64,000 nucleotides of DNA from Pontixanthobacter aquaemixtae (GTDB taxonomy: Bacteria > Pseudomonadota > Alphaproteobacteria > Sphingomonadales > Sphingomonadaceae), in contig NZ_WTYX01000001.1 in the NCBI RefSeq assembly GCF_009827395.1, positions 81,001 to 145,000 of the forward strand, read 5' to 3'. The notes under the pieces are model-generated. The model did no database searches, was not told where the DNA came from, and worked only from the letters and a program-made list of their open reading frames with translations. The translations under genes and the position numbers were made by a program. This document shows positions 53,688-62,632 of this stretch, one piece after another. Position 1 is the stretch's first letter. Every line of letters begins with the position of its first letter.

Positions 53688-54202
53688 CCCTTCTTCAGCG
53701 CGGCTAACATATCGGCCATCGGGCCGTCCTGCTCTCCCTCGATCTGGATGCCTTTTTCCTTGCGCGTTGCATCCGCGTTCGGGCCTGTCGCATAGGGATC
53801 GATCGCTAGCCCGAGGCTTTGCGCTACCGCTTCGCCCAGATCGAAACTGTCCCCGTCATAGTCGAGCTCGTCCAGATCGTCTTCGGTAAGCTCCACTTCC
53901 TCTTCCGGCGTGAAATCGGACCGGGCAGGGACGAAGCGGAAATGCAGCGGTTCGTCGGCGCTCGCGGCAAAATCCTCTCCCGAAATCGCGCATGGCTGGA
54001 GCCAGCCTGCCTGCAATCGGCCTTCGGCGACAACGGCATTGCTCTTGGGCGTGAGCGTTACTTCGGCGCGCAGCGATTGCAGTTCGCTCAATGCGAATCT
54101 TTTGGAAAGCGCTTCGCGCTCAGCTTGCGTCGCTTCGATCACATAGGGCTCTTCCTTGAGCGCCTTGGCTTTGACTGTCCGGCTCAGTTCGCTTTGCGTC
54201 AT
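53684..54202 (-). CDS. YceD/DUF177-family protein
   Basis: A 172-residue acidic cytosolic protein. The DUF177 core includes the Cys-containing strand 'AGWLQPCAISGEDF' and the acidic 'DDLDELDYDGDSFDLGEAVAQSL' region (read in parts). The plant and E. coli relatives are linked to 23S rRNA accumulation and sit upstream of rpmF; rpmF is absent here. It overlaps the upstream cytochrome-chaperone gene by 4 bases, a pairing seen in sphingomonads. Confidence 0.88.
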   Translation of the reverse strand: MTQSELSRTVKAKALKEEPYVIEATQAEREALSKRFALSELQSLRAEVTLTPKSNAVVAEGRLQAGWLQPCAISGEDFAASADEPLHFRFVPARSDFTPEEEVELTEDDLDELDYDGDSFDLGEAVAQSLGLAIDPYATGPNADATRKEKGIQIEGEQDGPMADMLAALKKG

Positions 54203-54714
54203 GGTGACAAATCTCCGGCAGACAGTTCCTCATTGGTCAGGCCGGACAATCTTTGGGACAGTTTGGTAAGTTCCTCTGCCATCGCTGCAGGATCACCGCC
54301 TTCAGCCAGCGTCACATTGCGCTGCACAGCGGCGGTCATGGCCTCTTTCCCTGAAGCCAATGCATCGCGGTACGCCCCGATCCGGCCGCCCATCGCTTCC
54401 ATCAGCTTGCCCATCTTCTTGCCCAGCGTCGGATCACCCATGCCTGTCTCGCGCAATTGACCGTCGATATCCTCGACGAACAATTCGGTCAGCCGAGCCG
54501 TGGCGGGCAGCATTTTTTCGTCCGCTTCCAGCCGCAGCATCACCATCGCGGTGACATTGGTGATCATGTCGAAACGGCCATCGACAGTGTCTGCCGCGCC
54601 GCAATGCCGGTACCATTGCGGTCTGCGGGCCTCTGCCACGATACCATGCCACAATGGTCGCACGGCCTCTTTCGGATCGGTTTCAAAGCCAAAAAGGCGG
54701 GAGAGAAAGGACAT
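54199..54714 (-). CDS. Ubiquinol-cytochrome c chaperone (CBP3/UQCC1 family)
   Basis: A 171-residue helical protein resembling the CBP3 family that helps assemble cytochrome b of complex III. Features are 'LWHGIVAEARRPQWY', 'DTVDGRFDMITNVTAMVMLRL' and 'TELFVEDIDGQLRETGMGD' (read in parts). The petABC genes are not in the window. It is divergent from bamE across a 194-base gap and coupled to the DUF177 gene by a 4-base overlap. Confidence 0.9.
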   Translation of the reverse strand: MSFLSRLFGFETDPKEAVRPLWHGIVAEARRPQWYRHCGAADTVDGRFDMITNVTAMVMLRLEADEKMLPATARLTELFVEDIDGQLRETGMGDPTLGKKMGKLMEAMGGRIGAYRDALASGKEAMTAAVQRNVTLAEGGDPAAMAEELTKLSQRLSGLTNEELSAGDLSP

Positions 54715-54908
54715 GTCGGGTTTCCTCGCGGCAATAATCGTTCATCGGCAATTCAAGCCACTCTCTGCATCGGTCCGCCACTGCATTCAAGCGACGGTTG
54801 CATGGCGGTGAGCATCGCCGTAAGGCTGCGTCTGATATAGGATTTGCGCCTGCCTATCCAAGCCGTGATATCGGTTTGATGTGCGGGACCCGAAGAAGGT
54901 TATACTCG

Positions 54909-55382
54909 ATGATTCAACGCAAACTGATCGGCACCGCGATTGTACTGGCGGCCGCGCTGGCAGCCAGCGGATGCGCGTCCATTCGCGAGAACCGCGGTTA
55001 TATTATCGATCAGACTTTGATGGATTCGGTCCAGCCGGGCATCGATAACCAGCAATCGGTCACCCAGACATTGGGGCGGCCAACTTTCACCAGCCAGTTC
55101 GGCGATCCGGTTTGGTATTATGTCTCCAGTGTGACCGGGCGCAAACCATTTGTTCGCCCGCGCATCCGCCAGCATTCGGTATTGGCAGTCCGGTTTGACG
55201 GATCGGGCAATGTTGTTTCGGCAGATCGTTCGGGTCTCGACCAAGTGGCCTATTTGCAGCCTGACGGCGACAGCACGCCGACACTGGGCCGCGAGCGCGG
55301 CTTCTTCGAAGACCTGTTCGGCAATATCGGTACGGTTGGTGCGCCGGGTGCAGGCGCAGGGGCAGGCGGCCCGGGCACATAA
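54909..55382 (+). CDS. bamE: Outer-membrane assembly lipoprotein BamE
   Basis: A 157-residue lipoprotein (lipobox AASGC, about Cys22) of the BAM complex that folds beta-barrel proteins into the outer membrane. The SmpA/OmlA domain is seen in 'VQPGIDNQQSVTQTLGRPT' and 'WYYVSSVTGRKPF'. A Gly/Ala-rich tail ends it. The ATG at 54909 gives a proper signal peptide; the frame is open 37 codons further upstream. It is opposite the cytochrome-chaperone gene, a conserved alphaproteobacterial layout. Confidence 0.9.
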   Translation: MIQRKLIGTAIVLAAALAASGCASIRENRGYIIDQTLMDSVQPGIDNQQSVTQTLGRPTFTSQFGDPVWYYVSSVTGRKPFVRPRIRQHSVLAVRFDGSGNVVSADRSGLDQVAYLQPDGDSTPTLGRERGFFEDLFGNIGTVGAPGAGAGAGGPGT

Positions 55383-55417
55383 CGCCTTTGCCATGTCAGG
55401 GTGGCCTCATTGCGCGG

Positions 55418-55445
55418 CTTGATCGGCGCAGCGTGCACCCCATAT
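55418..55445 (+). promoter_or_regulatory. RpoH (sigma-32) promoter of hslVU
   Basis: A -35 element CTTGATC at 55418-55424, a 13-base spacer and a -10 element CCCCATAT at 55438-55445 fit the heat-shock consensus CTTGAAA-N-CCCCATnT closely. Transcription should start about 6-8 bases later, that is, at or next to the hslV ATG at 55453, so the transcript would have almost no leader. Confidence 0.7.
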
Positions 55446-55452
55446 CCGGTCT

Positions 55453-56013
55453 ATGAGTACAGCAGATAACCCTCACGGTTTGGTGCAATGGCACGGAACC
55501 ACCATCATCGGCGTGAAAAAGGGCGGCAAGACCGTGATTGCCGGGGACGGACAAGTCTCCATGGGCAACACGGTAATGAAGCCAAATGCACGCAAAGTCC
55601 GCCGGATTGGCGAGGGCGAGAAGGTCATCGCAGGATTTGCCGGCGCAACTGCCGACGCGTTCACTTTGTTTGAACGGCTCGAAAAGAAGCTGGAGCAGCA
55701 CCGCGGCCAGTTGAAACGCGCCGCAGTGGAAATGGCCAAGGACTGGCGGACCGACAAATATCTGCGCAATCTCGAAGCTTTGATGATCGTGGCCGATGAA
55801 GAGAGCCTGCTGGTTCTCACCGGCAATGGCGATGTGCTGGAACCGGAAGGCGGGATCACCGCGATCGGATCGGGCGGTAATTATGCGCTCGCGGCTGGCC
55901 GCGCGCTGGCCGATTATGAAGATGATGCAGAACAGATCGCCCGCAAAGCAATGCAGGTCGCGGCGGATATCTGTGTCTTCACCAACGGCAATGTGACCGT
56001 CGAAACGATTTAA
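55453..56013 (+). CDS. hslV: HslV (ClpQ) peptidase subunit
   Basis: A 186-residue proteasome-like peptidase of the HslVU heat-shock protease. The catalytic Thr is residue 16 in WHGTTI, which predicts a 15-residue propeptide removed on maturation. '[22 protein letters not shown]' (read in parts) and the '[18 protein letters not shown]' block follow. There is no ribosome site before the ATG, which fits a leaderless message from the RpoH promoter. A TTG and GTG just before the catalytic Thr are weaker alternatives. hslU follows after 8 bases. Confidence 0.96.
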   Translation: MSTADNPHGLVQWHGTTIIGVKKGGKTVIAGDGQVSMGNTVMKPNARKVRRIGEGEKVIAGFAGATADAFTLFERLEKKLEQHRGQLKRAAVEMAKDWRTDKYLRNLEALMIVADEESLLVLTGNGDVLEPEGGITAIGSGGNYALAAGRALADYEDDAEQIARKAMQVAADICVFTNGNVTVETI

Positions 56014-56021
56014 GAGACCCT

Positions 56022-57323
56022 ATGACAGAAGCACTTACCCCGAAGGCGATTGTCGCCGCTCTCGACGAGCATATTATCGGTCAGAAAGACGCGAAGCGCG
56101 CGGTTGCCGTGGCGATGCGCAATCGCTGGCGGAGGCAGCAGCTTTCCGACGAGCTGCGCGAAGAAGTCACGCCGAAAAACATCCTGATGATCGGCCCCAC
56201 CGGTTGCGGCAAGACAGAGATCAGCCGCCGTCTGGCCAAGCTGGCCGATGCGCCATTCGTCAAAGTCGAAGCGACCAAATTCACCGAAGTCGGTTATGTC
56301 GGGCGCGATGTCGAACAAATCGCCCGCGATCTGGCCGAAGAGGCTATCCGTCTGGAGAAAGAGCGCCGCCGCGAGGCGGTTCGCGAAGCGGCTTCGCAAG
56401 CTGCGATGGACCGGCTGCTCAATGCGCTGGTGGGCGACAATGCCTCCGAAGCGACACGCGAAAGCTTTCGCCAGCGGATCGTCGACAATTCGATGAATGA
56501 CACCGAGGTCGAAATCGAAGTGCAGGATCAACCCAGCGCGCCGATGGAAATTCCCGGCATGGGCGGCAGCATGGGCATGATCGACCTGAGCGATATGATG
56601 GGCAAGGCGTTCGGCAAATCGAACACCAAACGCCGCAAGCTGAAAGTCCCCGAAGCGTGGGACAAGCTGGTCGATGAAGAAGCAGAGAAACGCCTCGATC
56701 AGGACGATGTCGCCCGCGTGGCTCTGCAGAACGCAGAAACCAACGGCATCGTTTTCCTTGACGAGATTGACAAGATCGCGGTGTCGGACGTGCGCGGCGG
56801 CAGTGTCAGCCGCGAAGGCGTGCAGCGCGATTTGCTGCCGCTGATCGAAGGCACAACCGTTGCGACCAAATATGGACCGATGAAAACCGACCATATCCTG
56901 TTCATCGCGAGCGGTGCGTTTCACGTTTCAAAACCGTCGGACATGCTGCCCGAATTGCAGGGCCGCTTGCCGATCCGGGTTGAGCTGCGCGCGCTGACGG
57001 AGGAAGATTTCGTGCGGATCCTGAGCGAGACACGCGCCAATCTGGTGTCGCAATATGTCGCGCTGCTCGGAACAGAAGATGTGACCGTCACTATTGGCGA
57101 TGATGCGGTGGCCGAAGTCGCCAAAATCGCGGCAGAAGTGAACGAAAGCGTCGAGAATATCGGTGCACGCCGTTTGCAGACGGTGATGGAAAAACTGCTG
57201 GAAGATCTCAGTTTCGAAGCGGAAGATCATCAGGGTCAGACTATCACGATCGATGGCGGATATGTGCGCGAGCGTTTGACCGAGCTTTCGCAGGATACTG
57301 ACCTCAGCAAATATATTCTGTAG
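56022..57323 (+). CDS. hslU: HslU (ClpY) ATPase subunit
   Basis: A 433-residue AAA+ unfoldase that feeds proteins to HslV. Walker A is GPTGCGKTE (about residues 54-62), the inserted I domain spans about 110-240, Walker B is FLDEID and the sensor regions follow. The C-terminal LSKYIL inserts between HslV subunits to activate it. A GAGA-type ribosome site precedes the ATG. It is co-transcribed with hslV from the heat-shock promoter. Confidence 0.98.
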   Translation: MTEALTPKAIVAALDEHIIGQKDAKRAVAVAMRNRWRRQQLSDELREEVTPKNILMIGPTGCGKTEISRRLAKLADAPFVKVEATKFTEVGYVGRDVEQIARDLAEEAIRLEKERRREAVREAASQAAMDRLLNALVGDNASEATRESFRQRIVDNSMNDTEVEIEVQDQPSAPMEIPGMGGSMGMIDLSDMMGKAFGKSNTKRRKLKVPEAWDKLVDEEAEKRLDQDDVARVALQNAETNGIVFLDEIDKIAVSDVRGGSVSREGVQRDLLPLIEGTTVATKYGPMKTDHILFIASGAFHVSKPSDMLPELQGRLPIRVELRALTEEDFVRILSETRANLVSQYVALLGTEDVTVTIGDDAVAEVAKIAAEVNESVENIGARRLQTVMEKLLEDLSFEAEDHQGQTITIDGGYVRERLTELSQDTDLSKYIL

Positions 57324-57332
57324 TTTGCCCCG

Positions 57333-57752
57333 ATGGGCAGCGACACAATCAAAGACACATCGGCGATGATCGCGGAGATGGACCCGCTGCTTGATCCGGC
57401 ACAATGGTGCTTTGTTTCGGCGAGCGATCAGGGCTGGGCATTCGCGCTTATGCCGCACGCCCTTTCGACATTCCGCGAAGAAGAAGGACTGTCGCTGATC
57501 GTCTCGCAGGAAGCCGCATTGGAGGCGGGGATTGAGGCCGATCCCTATTGCCGGATTAAATTGCGCATCAATTCCGCGCTCGACGGAGTTGGCCTTACCG
57601 CAGCGGTGTCGGCTGCGCTTGCTGACGCGCGGATCGCTTGCAACATCGTTGCCGCATATCACCACGACCATGTGTTCGTGCCTGCAGGCCGGGCAGAAGA
57701 GGCGTTGGCGCTGCTGATCGGCCTGTCGCGGGACAAGCAAACAATAGCCTAG
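57333..57752 (+). CDS. ACT-domain protein (DUF2241-like)
   Basis: A 139-residue cytosolic protein with two ACT-like halves: 'FSTFREEEGLSLIVSQE'-type residues in the N-terminal half and 'IACNIVAAYHHDHVFVPAGRAEEAL' in the C-terminal half (read in parts). ACT domains bind small ligands such as amino acids, and here there is no attached enzyme. It starts 9 bases after hslU and may ride on that transcript. Confidence 0.82.
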   Translation: MGSDTIKDTSAMIAEMDPLLDPAQWCFVSASDQGWAFALMPHALSTFREEEGLSLIVSQEAALEAGIEADPYCRIKLRINSALDGVGLTAAVSAALADARIACNIVAAYHHDHVFVPAGRAEEALALLIGLSRDKQTIA

Positions 57753-57868
57753 CATTTGGCAGGGCGGTTGGTGCCGTTGGTCGAATTTTACCTGTGTCAG
57801 CTTGTCAGCCTGTCCGCGAATTGTTCTATTCGCTCCCACGAAAAAATCTGTTTGTCAGGGGGCCTATC

Positions 57869-60712
57869 ATGTTCCGTTCGATTCTAGCCGCAGGCACCGG
57901 TCTGCTTGCACTTGCCGCTGCCCAGCCAGCATTTGCTGACGACCATGCTGCGGGCGAGACCCCGGCCATCACTGCGCCGGAGATCGAATTTACCGAATGG
58001 ACGCTGGATAACGGGCTGCGCGTGATCGCGGTGCAGGATGATACCACCGCTACTGTCACCACTTCGATGTGGTACGACATCGGATCGAAGCTTGATCCCG
58101 AAGGGCGCACGGGTTTCGCGCATCTGTTCGAACATATTCTCAGCCGCAAGACCGAGAATATGCCCTACAATATGATCTACGGTCTGACTGCCGATATCGG
58201 CGGAACGCGCAATGCCTCCAACAGCCCCGATCGCACCAATTATTACGAACAGGTTCCGGCAGAGTATCTCGAAGCGATGCTGTGGACGCATAAGGAACGG
58301 ATGGCGCTGCCGGTGGTCGACCAGGACGTGTTCGACAAGGAACGCGAAGTGGTGAAAGAGGAACTGCGCCAGCGCGTGCTTGCGCCGCCCTATGGCCGCT
58401 TCCAACGCTTTGTTCTGCCAGAAAACAGCTTCGATGTGCTGCCCCAACGCCGCCCAGGAATCGGCTCTATCGAGGATCTCGATTCGGCCACGCTCGACGA
58501 TGCGCGGGCATTCTTCCAGGCCTATTACGGGCCCGATACCGCCACCCTTATCGTCGCGGGCAATTTCGAAATGGATCAGCTGCGCAGCCTGGTCGATGAG
58601 TACTTTGCCGCCATACCGCGCAGGGAAAATCCGGTTGCTCTGGACATCCCGATGCGCGAACCGGAGCGGACCGAACCGCGCTTTGTCACCGCAACCGCGC
58701 CCAATGTTCCATTGCCGTTGGTCGGCGCGACATGGAAAGTGCCCGGCGCGGCGCATCCCGATATCGCGGCGCTCGAAGTGCTCGATTACATCATGTCGAG
58801 CGGCGAAAACAGCCGGCTGCATCAAGCGCTCATCCGCACCGGCAAAGCTGTCGACGTGGCGGAATTCGTCAATCCGAGCGAGGAGGGCGGATTTTTTGCG
58901 CAGTTTGCGATTATCAATCGAACTGCTGACCCTGATGAGGTGATCGCGATTCTGGAAGCCGAGCGTGCCAAACTGCTCAGTGAACCGGTCAGCGCCGCCG
59001 AACTGGCTGAGGCGAAGACCGAGATATTCTCGAGCGCGCTGCGCCGCCGCGAAACAGCACGGGGGCGGGCTTTTGAAATCGGCGAAGCTCTGGTCCGCAC
59101 CGGACAGCCCGAAGCGGCCGATACGCGGTTGCAGCGCATTTCTGCGGTAACTGCGGCCGATATCCAACGCGTAGCGCGGCAATATCTCAAGCCCGAAGCA
59201 CGCGTTGAACTGCGCTATATCGAAGGGGACGATGATCGCACTGCCTATACGAATCCGGCTCCGTTTCCGACTTTCCGGACGCTGCCAGCAGCCACGGGCG
59301 AGCCGCGTAAGGTCAAGCCTGAAGGGGAGCGTCAGGCACCCCCGGGCCCGGGCGCCAAGCCCGCTATCGAAGCGCCCACCATTGTCGAAACGACGCTGGA
59401 TAACGGGATAGAGGTGGTCGCCACGCAAACCGGAAATGTACCGATTGCAACGATGACGGTGCTGTTCCCCGGTGGCAGCGCGAGCGACCCGCGTGCCAAA
59501 GCGGGCATTGCCGAAATGGCGGCCGCGCTGGCCGACAAAGGAACAGCCAATCTGACATCGACCGAAATCGCCGCGCGGCTCGAAAGTCTGGGTGCGCGAT
59601 TCTCTGGCACGGCCGCGACAGACGGCACCTATTTCAGCCTGACCGCGCCGGTCGCGACATTCCGCGATGCCGGTGAAGTGATGGCGGACATCATCAACAG
59701 CGCCTCTTACCCAGAGGAAGAGTTCGCCCGCGAACGCAAGCGCGCGGTGGACGGGTTGCAGATTTCGCTCAAAGACCCGGGCGATCTGGCGCGGTTTGTA
59801 TCCTTGCCGGTGATGTATGGCGATGCGCCTTACGGAACCATCGGCGGAGGAACGACCCAGAGCCTCGCGGCGATTTCGCCTGCGGATCTGATCGCGCACC
59901 GCGAAAAATACTGGCATCCGGCACGGGCCAAGGTGATTGTCAGCGGCGGTATCGCTCCGGATGCGGCGACGCAGCTGGTCGGCTCTCTGCTTGGCGATTG
60001 GACAGTCGAAGCGGCTCCTCCCGAACCGGTTGCGGACCCTGATGGTGAAGCGCTCGCGCCACGTACCGTGGTGATCGATATGCCCGATGCCGGCCAGGCC
60101 GCGGTCATTGCCGGGGTGCGCGCGCTGTCGCGCAGCGACGAGGACTACTATTCCTTGATGCTGGCAAACGCCGTGCTGGGCGGTGGATCAAGCGGGCGAC
60201 TGTTCGATGAAGTCCGCACCAAACGCGCTTTGAGCTACGGCGCCTATAGCGGATTTGGTTCGCGGGCAGGCGAATCAGTGCTCACCGCAAGCGCGCAAAC
60301 CAAGAACGAAACCGCCGCAGAGGTCGCGCAGATATTTCTCGATGAATTTGAACGTCTCGGGACCGAACCTCTACCAGAAGACCTGCTCGAAAAACGCAGG
60401 CTTTATTTGGGCGGATCTTACTCTCGCTCGCTGGAAACCAGCTCCGGCTTCAACGGGATTACCGCCGGATTGATGCTGCAGGGGATAGAACCTGCCGAAG
60501 CATCGCGGCTGGCTGAAAAGCTTTCTGCAGTCCGCGCTGAAGATGCGTCGCGTGTTGCAGCCGATGTGGTCGATCCGACACAAGCGACCATCATAATCGT
60601 CGGTGATTCAAAGCAATTCATTGACAAGCTACGTGCAATGCGGCCACAAGTTGAGGTGATTTCGGCAGATCAATTGGATTTGTCGAGTTCAGTTTTGAAA
60701 GCCGCCGAGTAA
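57869..60712 (+). CDS. Exported M16 (pitrilysin-type) zinc metallopeptidase, double-domain
   Basis: A 947-residue protein with a signal peptide (cleavage near PAFA, about residue 25). The first M16 unit (about 50-470) holds the inverted zinc motif HLFEH followed by the third-ligand Glu about 76 residues on. The second unit (about 500-940) begins 'VETTLDNGIEVVATQTGNVP' (read in part) and has AEMAAAL in place of HxxEH, so it is inactive and acts as the other half of the chamber, as in pitrilysin. It probably degrades peptides in the periplasm. The ATG at 57869 follows CAGGGGG; 77 upstream codons are open but not coding. A terminator follows. Confidence 0.92.
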   Translation: MFRSILAAGTGLLALAAAQPAFADDHAAGETPAITAPEIEFTEWTLDNGLRVIAVQDDTTATVTTSMWYDIGSKLDPEGRTGFAHLFEHILSRKTENMPYNMIYGLTADIGGTRNASNSPDRTNYYEQVPAEYLEAMLWTHKERMALPVVDQDVFDKEREVVKEELRQRVLAPPYGRFQRFVLPENSFDVLPQRRPGIGSIEDLDSATLDDARAFFQAYYGPDTATLIVAGNFEMDQLRSLVDEYFAAIPRRENPVALDIPMREPERTEPRFVTATAPNVPLPLVGATWKVPGAAHPDIAALEVLDYIMSSGENSRLHQALIRTGKAVDVAEFVNPSEEGGFFAQFAIINRTADPDEVIAILEAERAKLLSEPVSAAELAEAKTEIFSSALRRRETARGRAFEIGEALVRTGQPEAADTRLQRISAVTAADIQRVARQYLKPEARVELRYIEGDDDRTAYTNPAPFPTFRTLPAATGEPRKVKPEGERQAPPGPGAKPAIEAPTIVETTLDNGIEVVATQTGNVPIATMTVLFPGGSASDPRAKAGIAEMAAALADKGTANLTSTEIAARLESLGARFSGTAATDGTYFSLTAPVATFRDAGEVMADIINSASYPEEEFARERKRAVDGLQISLKDPGDLARFVSLPVMYGDAPYGTIGGGTTQSLAAISPADLIAHREKYWHPARAKVIVSGGIAPDAATQLVGSLLGDWTVEAAPPEPVADPDGEALAPRTVVIDMPDAGQAAVIAGVRALSRSDEDYYSLMLANAVLGGGSSGRLFDEVRTKRALSYGAYSGFGSRAGESVLTASAQTKNETAAEVAQIFLDEFERLGTEPLPEDLLEKRRLYLGGSYSRSLETSSGFNGITAGLMLQGIEPAEASRLAEKLSAVRAEDASRVAADVVDPTQATIIIVGDSKQFIDKLRAMRPQVEVISADQLDLSSSVLKAAE

Positions 60713-60730
60713 CGTGCTTTTAAAATAGAG

Positions 60731-60764
60731 AAGGGGTATCGCTTGATTGCGGTGCCCCTTTTTT
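60731..60764 (+). terminator. Rho-independent terminator after the M16 gene
   Basis: AAGGGGTATCGC pairs with GCGGTGCCCCTT (two G-T wobbles) around a 6-base loop and is followed by six T at 60759-60764. It starts 18 bases after the M16 stop and separates it from the convergent ABC transporter. Confidence 0.85.
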
Positions 60765-60770
60765 GTTGCG

Positions 60771-62570
60771 TCAGGCGGATGTTTCGTTGGCCTGCCGCGC
60801 CCACATCTCGGCGTATAATCCGTCATGCTGCAAAAGCGCCGAATGCGTCCCGCGCTCGGCAAGTTTGCCCTGATCAAGCACCAATATTTCATGCGCGTCG
60901 GCGATGGTCGAAAGACGGTGTGCGATCGACAGTGTGGTGCGGTCGCGGGAAACCCGGTGCAATGTCGCCAGAATATCCTGCTCGGTCCGGCTGTCGAGCG
61001 CGCTGGTGGCTTCATCGAGCATCAGAATAGGCGGGTTCTTCACCAGCGTTCGGGCAATTGCCACGCGTTGCTTTTCACCGCCCGACAATTTGAGCCCGCG
61101 CTCGCCGACCTCGGTATCGAAGCCTTGGGGCAATTGTTCGATAAAGGGGAGAATCGACGCGTCGCGCGCGGCAGACATCACCTGCTGATCGCTGGTGCCA
61201 TCTTTGCCGTAAGCAATGTTGTAGCCGATCGTCTCATTGAACAGCACGCTGTCTTGCGGAACGATGCCGATTGCTGCGCGCAGGCTTGTCTGAGTGATTT
61301 GGGAAATATCCTTCCCGTCAATCAGAATGCGGCCTGACCAAGGGTCGTAAAAACGGAACAACAGCCGCGCGATGGTCGATTTGCCGGCGCCCGAGGGGCC
61401 GACAATCGCGACATTGTCTCCTGCAGGAACTTCGAAACTGAGGCCCTGCAATATCGTCCGGTCCGATTCATACCCGAACACAACATTGTCGAATGTCACG
61501 GTTGGGCGATGGATCACCAGCGCGGGTGCGCCGGGGGCGTCTTCCACTTCGACCTCTGAATCCATCAGGCGAAACATCTCGGCCATATCGACCAAGCCTT
61601 GGCGGATCGTCCGGTATACCCATCCCAGCAGATCAAGCGGTCGGAACAGCTGCATCAGATAGGTGTTGACGAAAACAAGATCGCCCACGGTAAGGTCGCC
61701 TTTGCTCCAACCCCACACGGTATAGGCCATGGCTCCGGCCATCAGGGCATTGGTGATCAACGACTGGACAATGTTAAGCAGACCGAGCGAGTTCTCGCTT
61801 TTGACAGCCGCATCGGCATAGGCGCGCGCGGCGGCGGCATAGCGCTGCTCCTCGCGCGCTTCCGCACCGAAATATTTGACCGTTTCGTAATTGAGCAGCG
61901 AATCTACCGCGCGGTCCAATGCGCGGCCATCCAGATCATTCATCTGCTTGCGCAGCTTGGTCCGCCATTCGGTAATCCAGCGTGTGACCAATATATAGCT
62001 GATGACAGTGAAAGCGGTCGCGGCGACCAGTTCCCATCCGAAATTGATATAGAAGATCACGCCCACTGCCGTCAGCTCGATCACCGTCGGGGCAATGTTG
62101 AACAGCAGGAAATAGAGCATCGAATCGATGCTCTTGGTTCCCCGCTCGATAGTCTTGGTGACTTCGCCTGTGCGCCGCGACAGGTGGAAGCGCAGGCTCA
62201 GCCGGTGGAGCCGGTGGAACACATCTTCGGCGAGCTTGCGCGTCGCGTCCTGGCCGACACGCTCGAACACAATGTTGCGCACATTGTCGAAAACAAGGCT
62301 GGCAAAGCGGCCGAGGACAAAGGCGATCACCAACGCCATCGGCACCAGATAGGCGTCTTGCGCCCCGTTGGTCATGCTATCGACCGCGTTTTTGTAAGCG
62401 AAAGGCAGCGCGAGAATGGTCGCTTTGGCGGCGAGCACAAAAAGCACCGCGACAACAATCCGCCATTTCAGCGAAGGACTATCCTTGGGCCAAAGATAGG
62501 GCAGGAAGCGCTTTAGCGTCCGCCAACTGTCATGGTCGATCGATTTTGGAGTGGCAGTATCTGGCGGCAT
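60771..62570 (-). CDS. Atm1-type ABC exporter (permease-ATPase fusion)
   Basis: A 599-residue half-transporter with six membrane helices (about 40-320) and one nucleotide-binding domain. Walker A is GPSGAGKS, the signature is LSGGEKQR and Walker B is ILMLDEATSALD. The membrane part has the Atm1-like 'RNIVFERVGQDATRKLAEDVFHRLHRLSLRFHL' stretch (read in parts). Homologues (Atm1, ABCB7, NaAtm1 of Novosphingobium) export glutathione-linked compounds and metals. It works as a dimer in the inner membrane. Confidence 0.92.
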   Translation of the reverse strand: MPPDTATPKSIDHDSWRTLKRFLPYLWPKDSPSLKWRIVVAVLFVLAAKATILALPFAYKNAVDSMTNGAQDAYLVPMALVIAFVLGRFASLVFDNVRNIVFERVGQDATRKLAEDVFHRLHRLSLRFHLSRRTGEVTKTIERGTKSIDSMLYFLLFNIAPTVIELTAVGVIFYINFGWELVAATAFTVISYILVTRWITEWRTKLRKQMNDLDGRALDRAVDSLLNYETVKYFGAEAREEQRYAAAARAYADAAVKSENSLGLLNIVQSLITNALMAGAMAYTVWGWSKGDLTVGDLVFVNTYLMQLFRPLDLLGWVYRTIRQGLVDMAEMFRLMDSEVEVEDAPGAPALVIHRPTVTFDNVVFGYESDRTILQGLSFEVPAGDNVAIVGPSGAGKSTIARLLFRFYDPWSGRILIDGKDISQITQTSLRAAIGIVPQDSVLFNETIGYNIAYGKDGTSDQQVMSAARDASILPFIEQLPQGFDTEVGERGLKLSGGEKQRVAIARTLVKNPPILMLDEATSALDSRTEQDILATLHRVSRDRTTLSIAHRLSTIADAHEILVLDQGKLAERGTHSALLQHDGLYAEMWARQANETSA

Positions 62571-62632
62571 CGCGGCCTATGTGGGGCGACGTGCGCGCAA
62601 GGGCAATGGCTGATGGCGGCAGGTTTAGCGGT

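Noticed and set aside
57884..59917. A 677-codon open frame antisense to the M16 peptidase
   Set aside because: Same reason: the sense strand encodes a complete peptidase with signal peptide and zinc motif.
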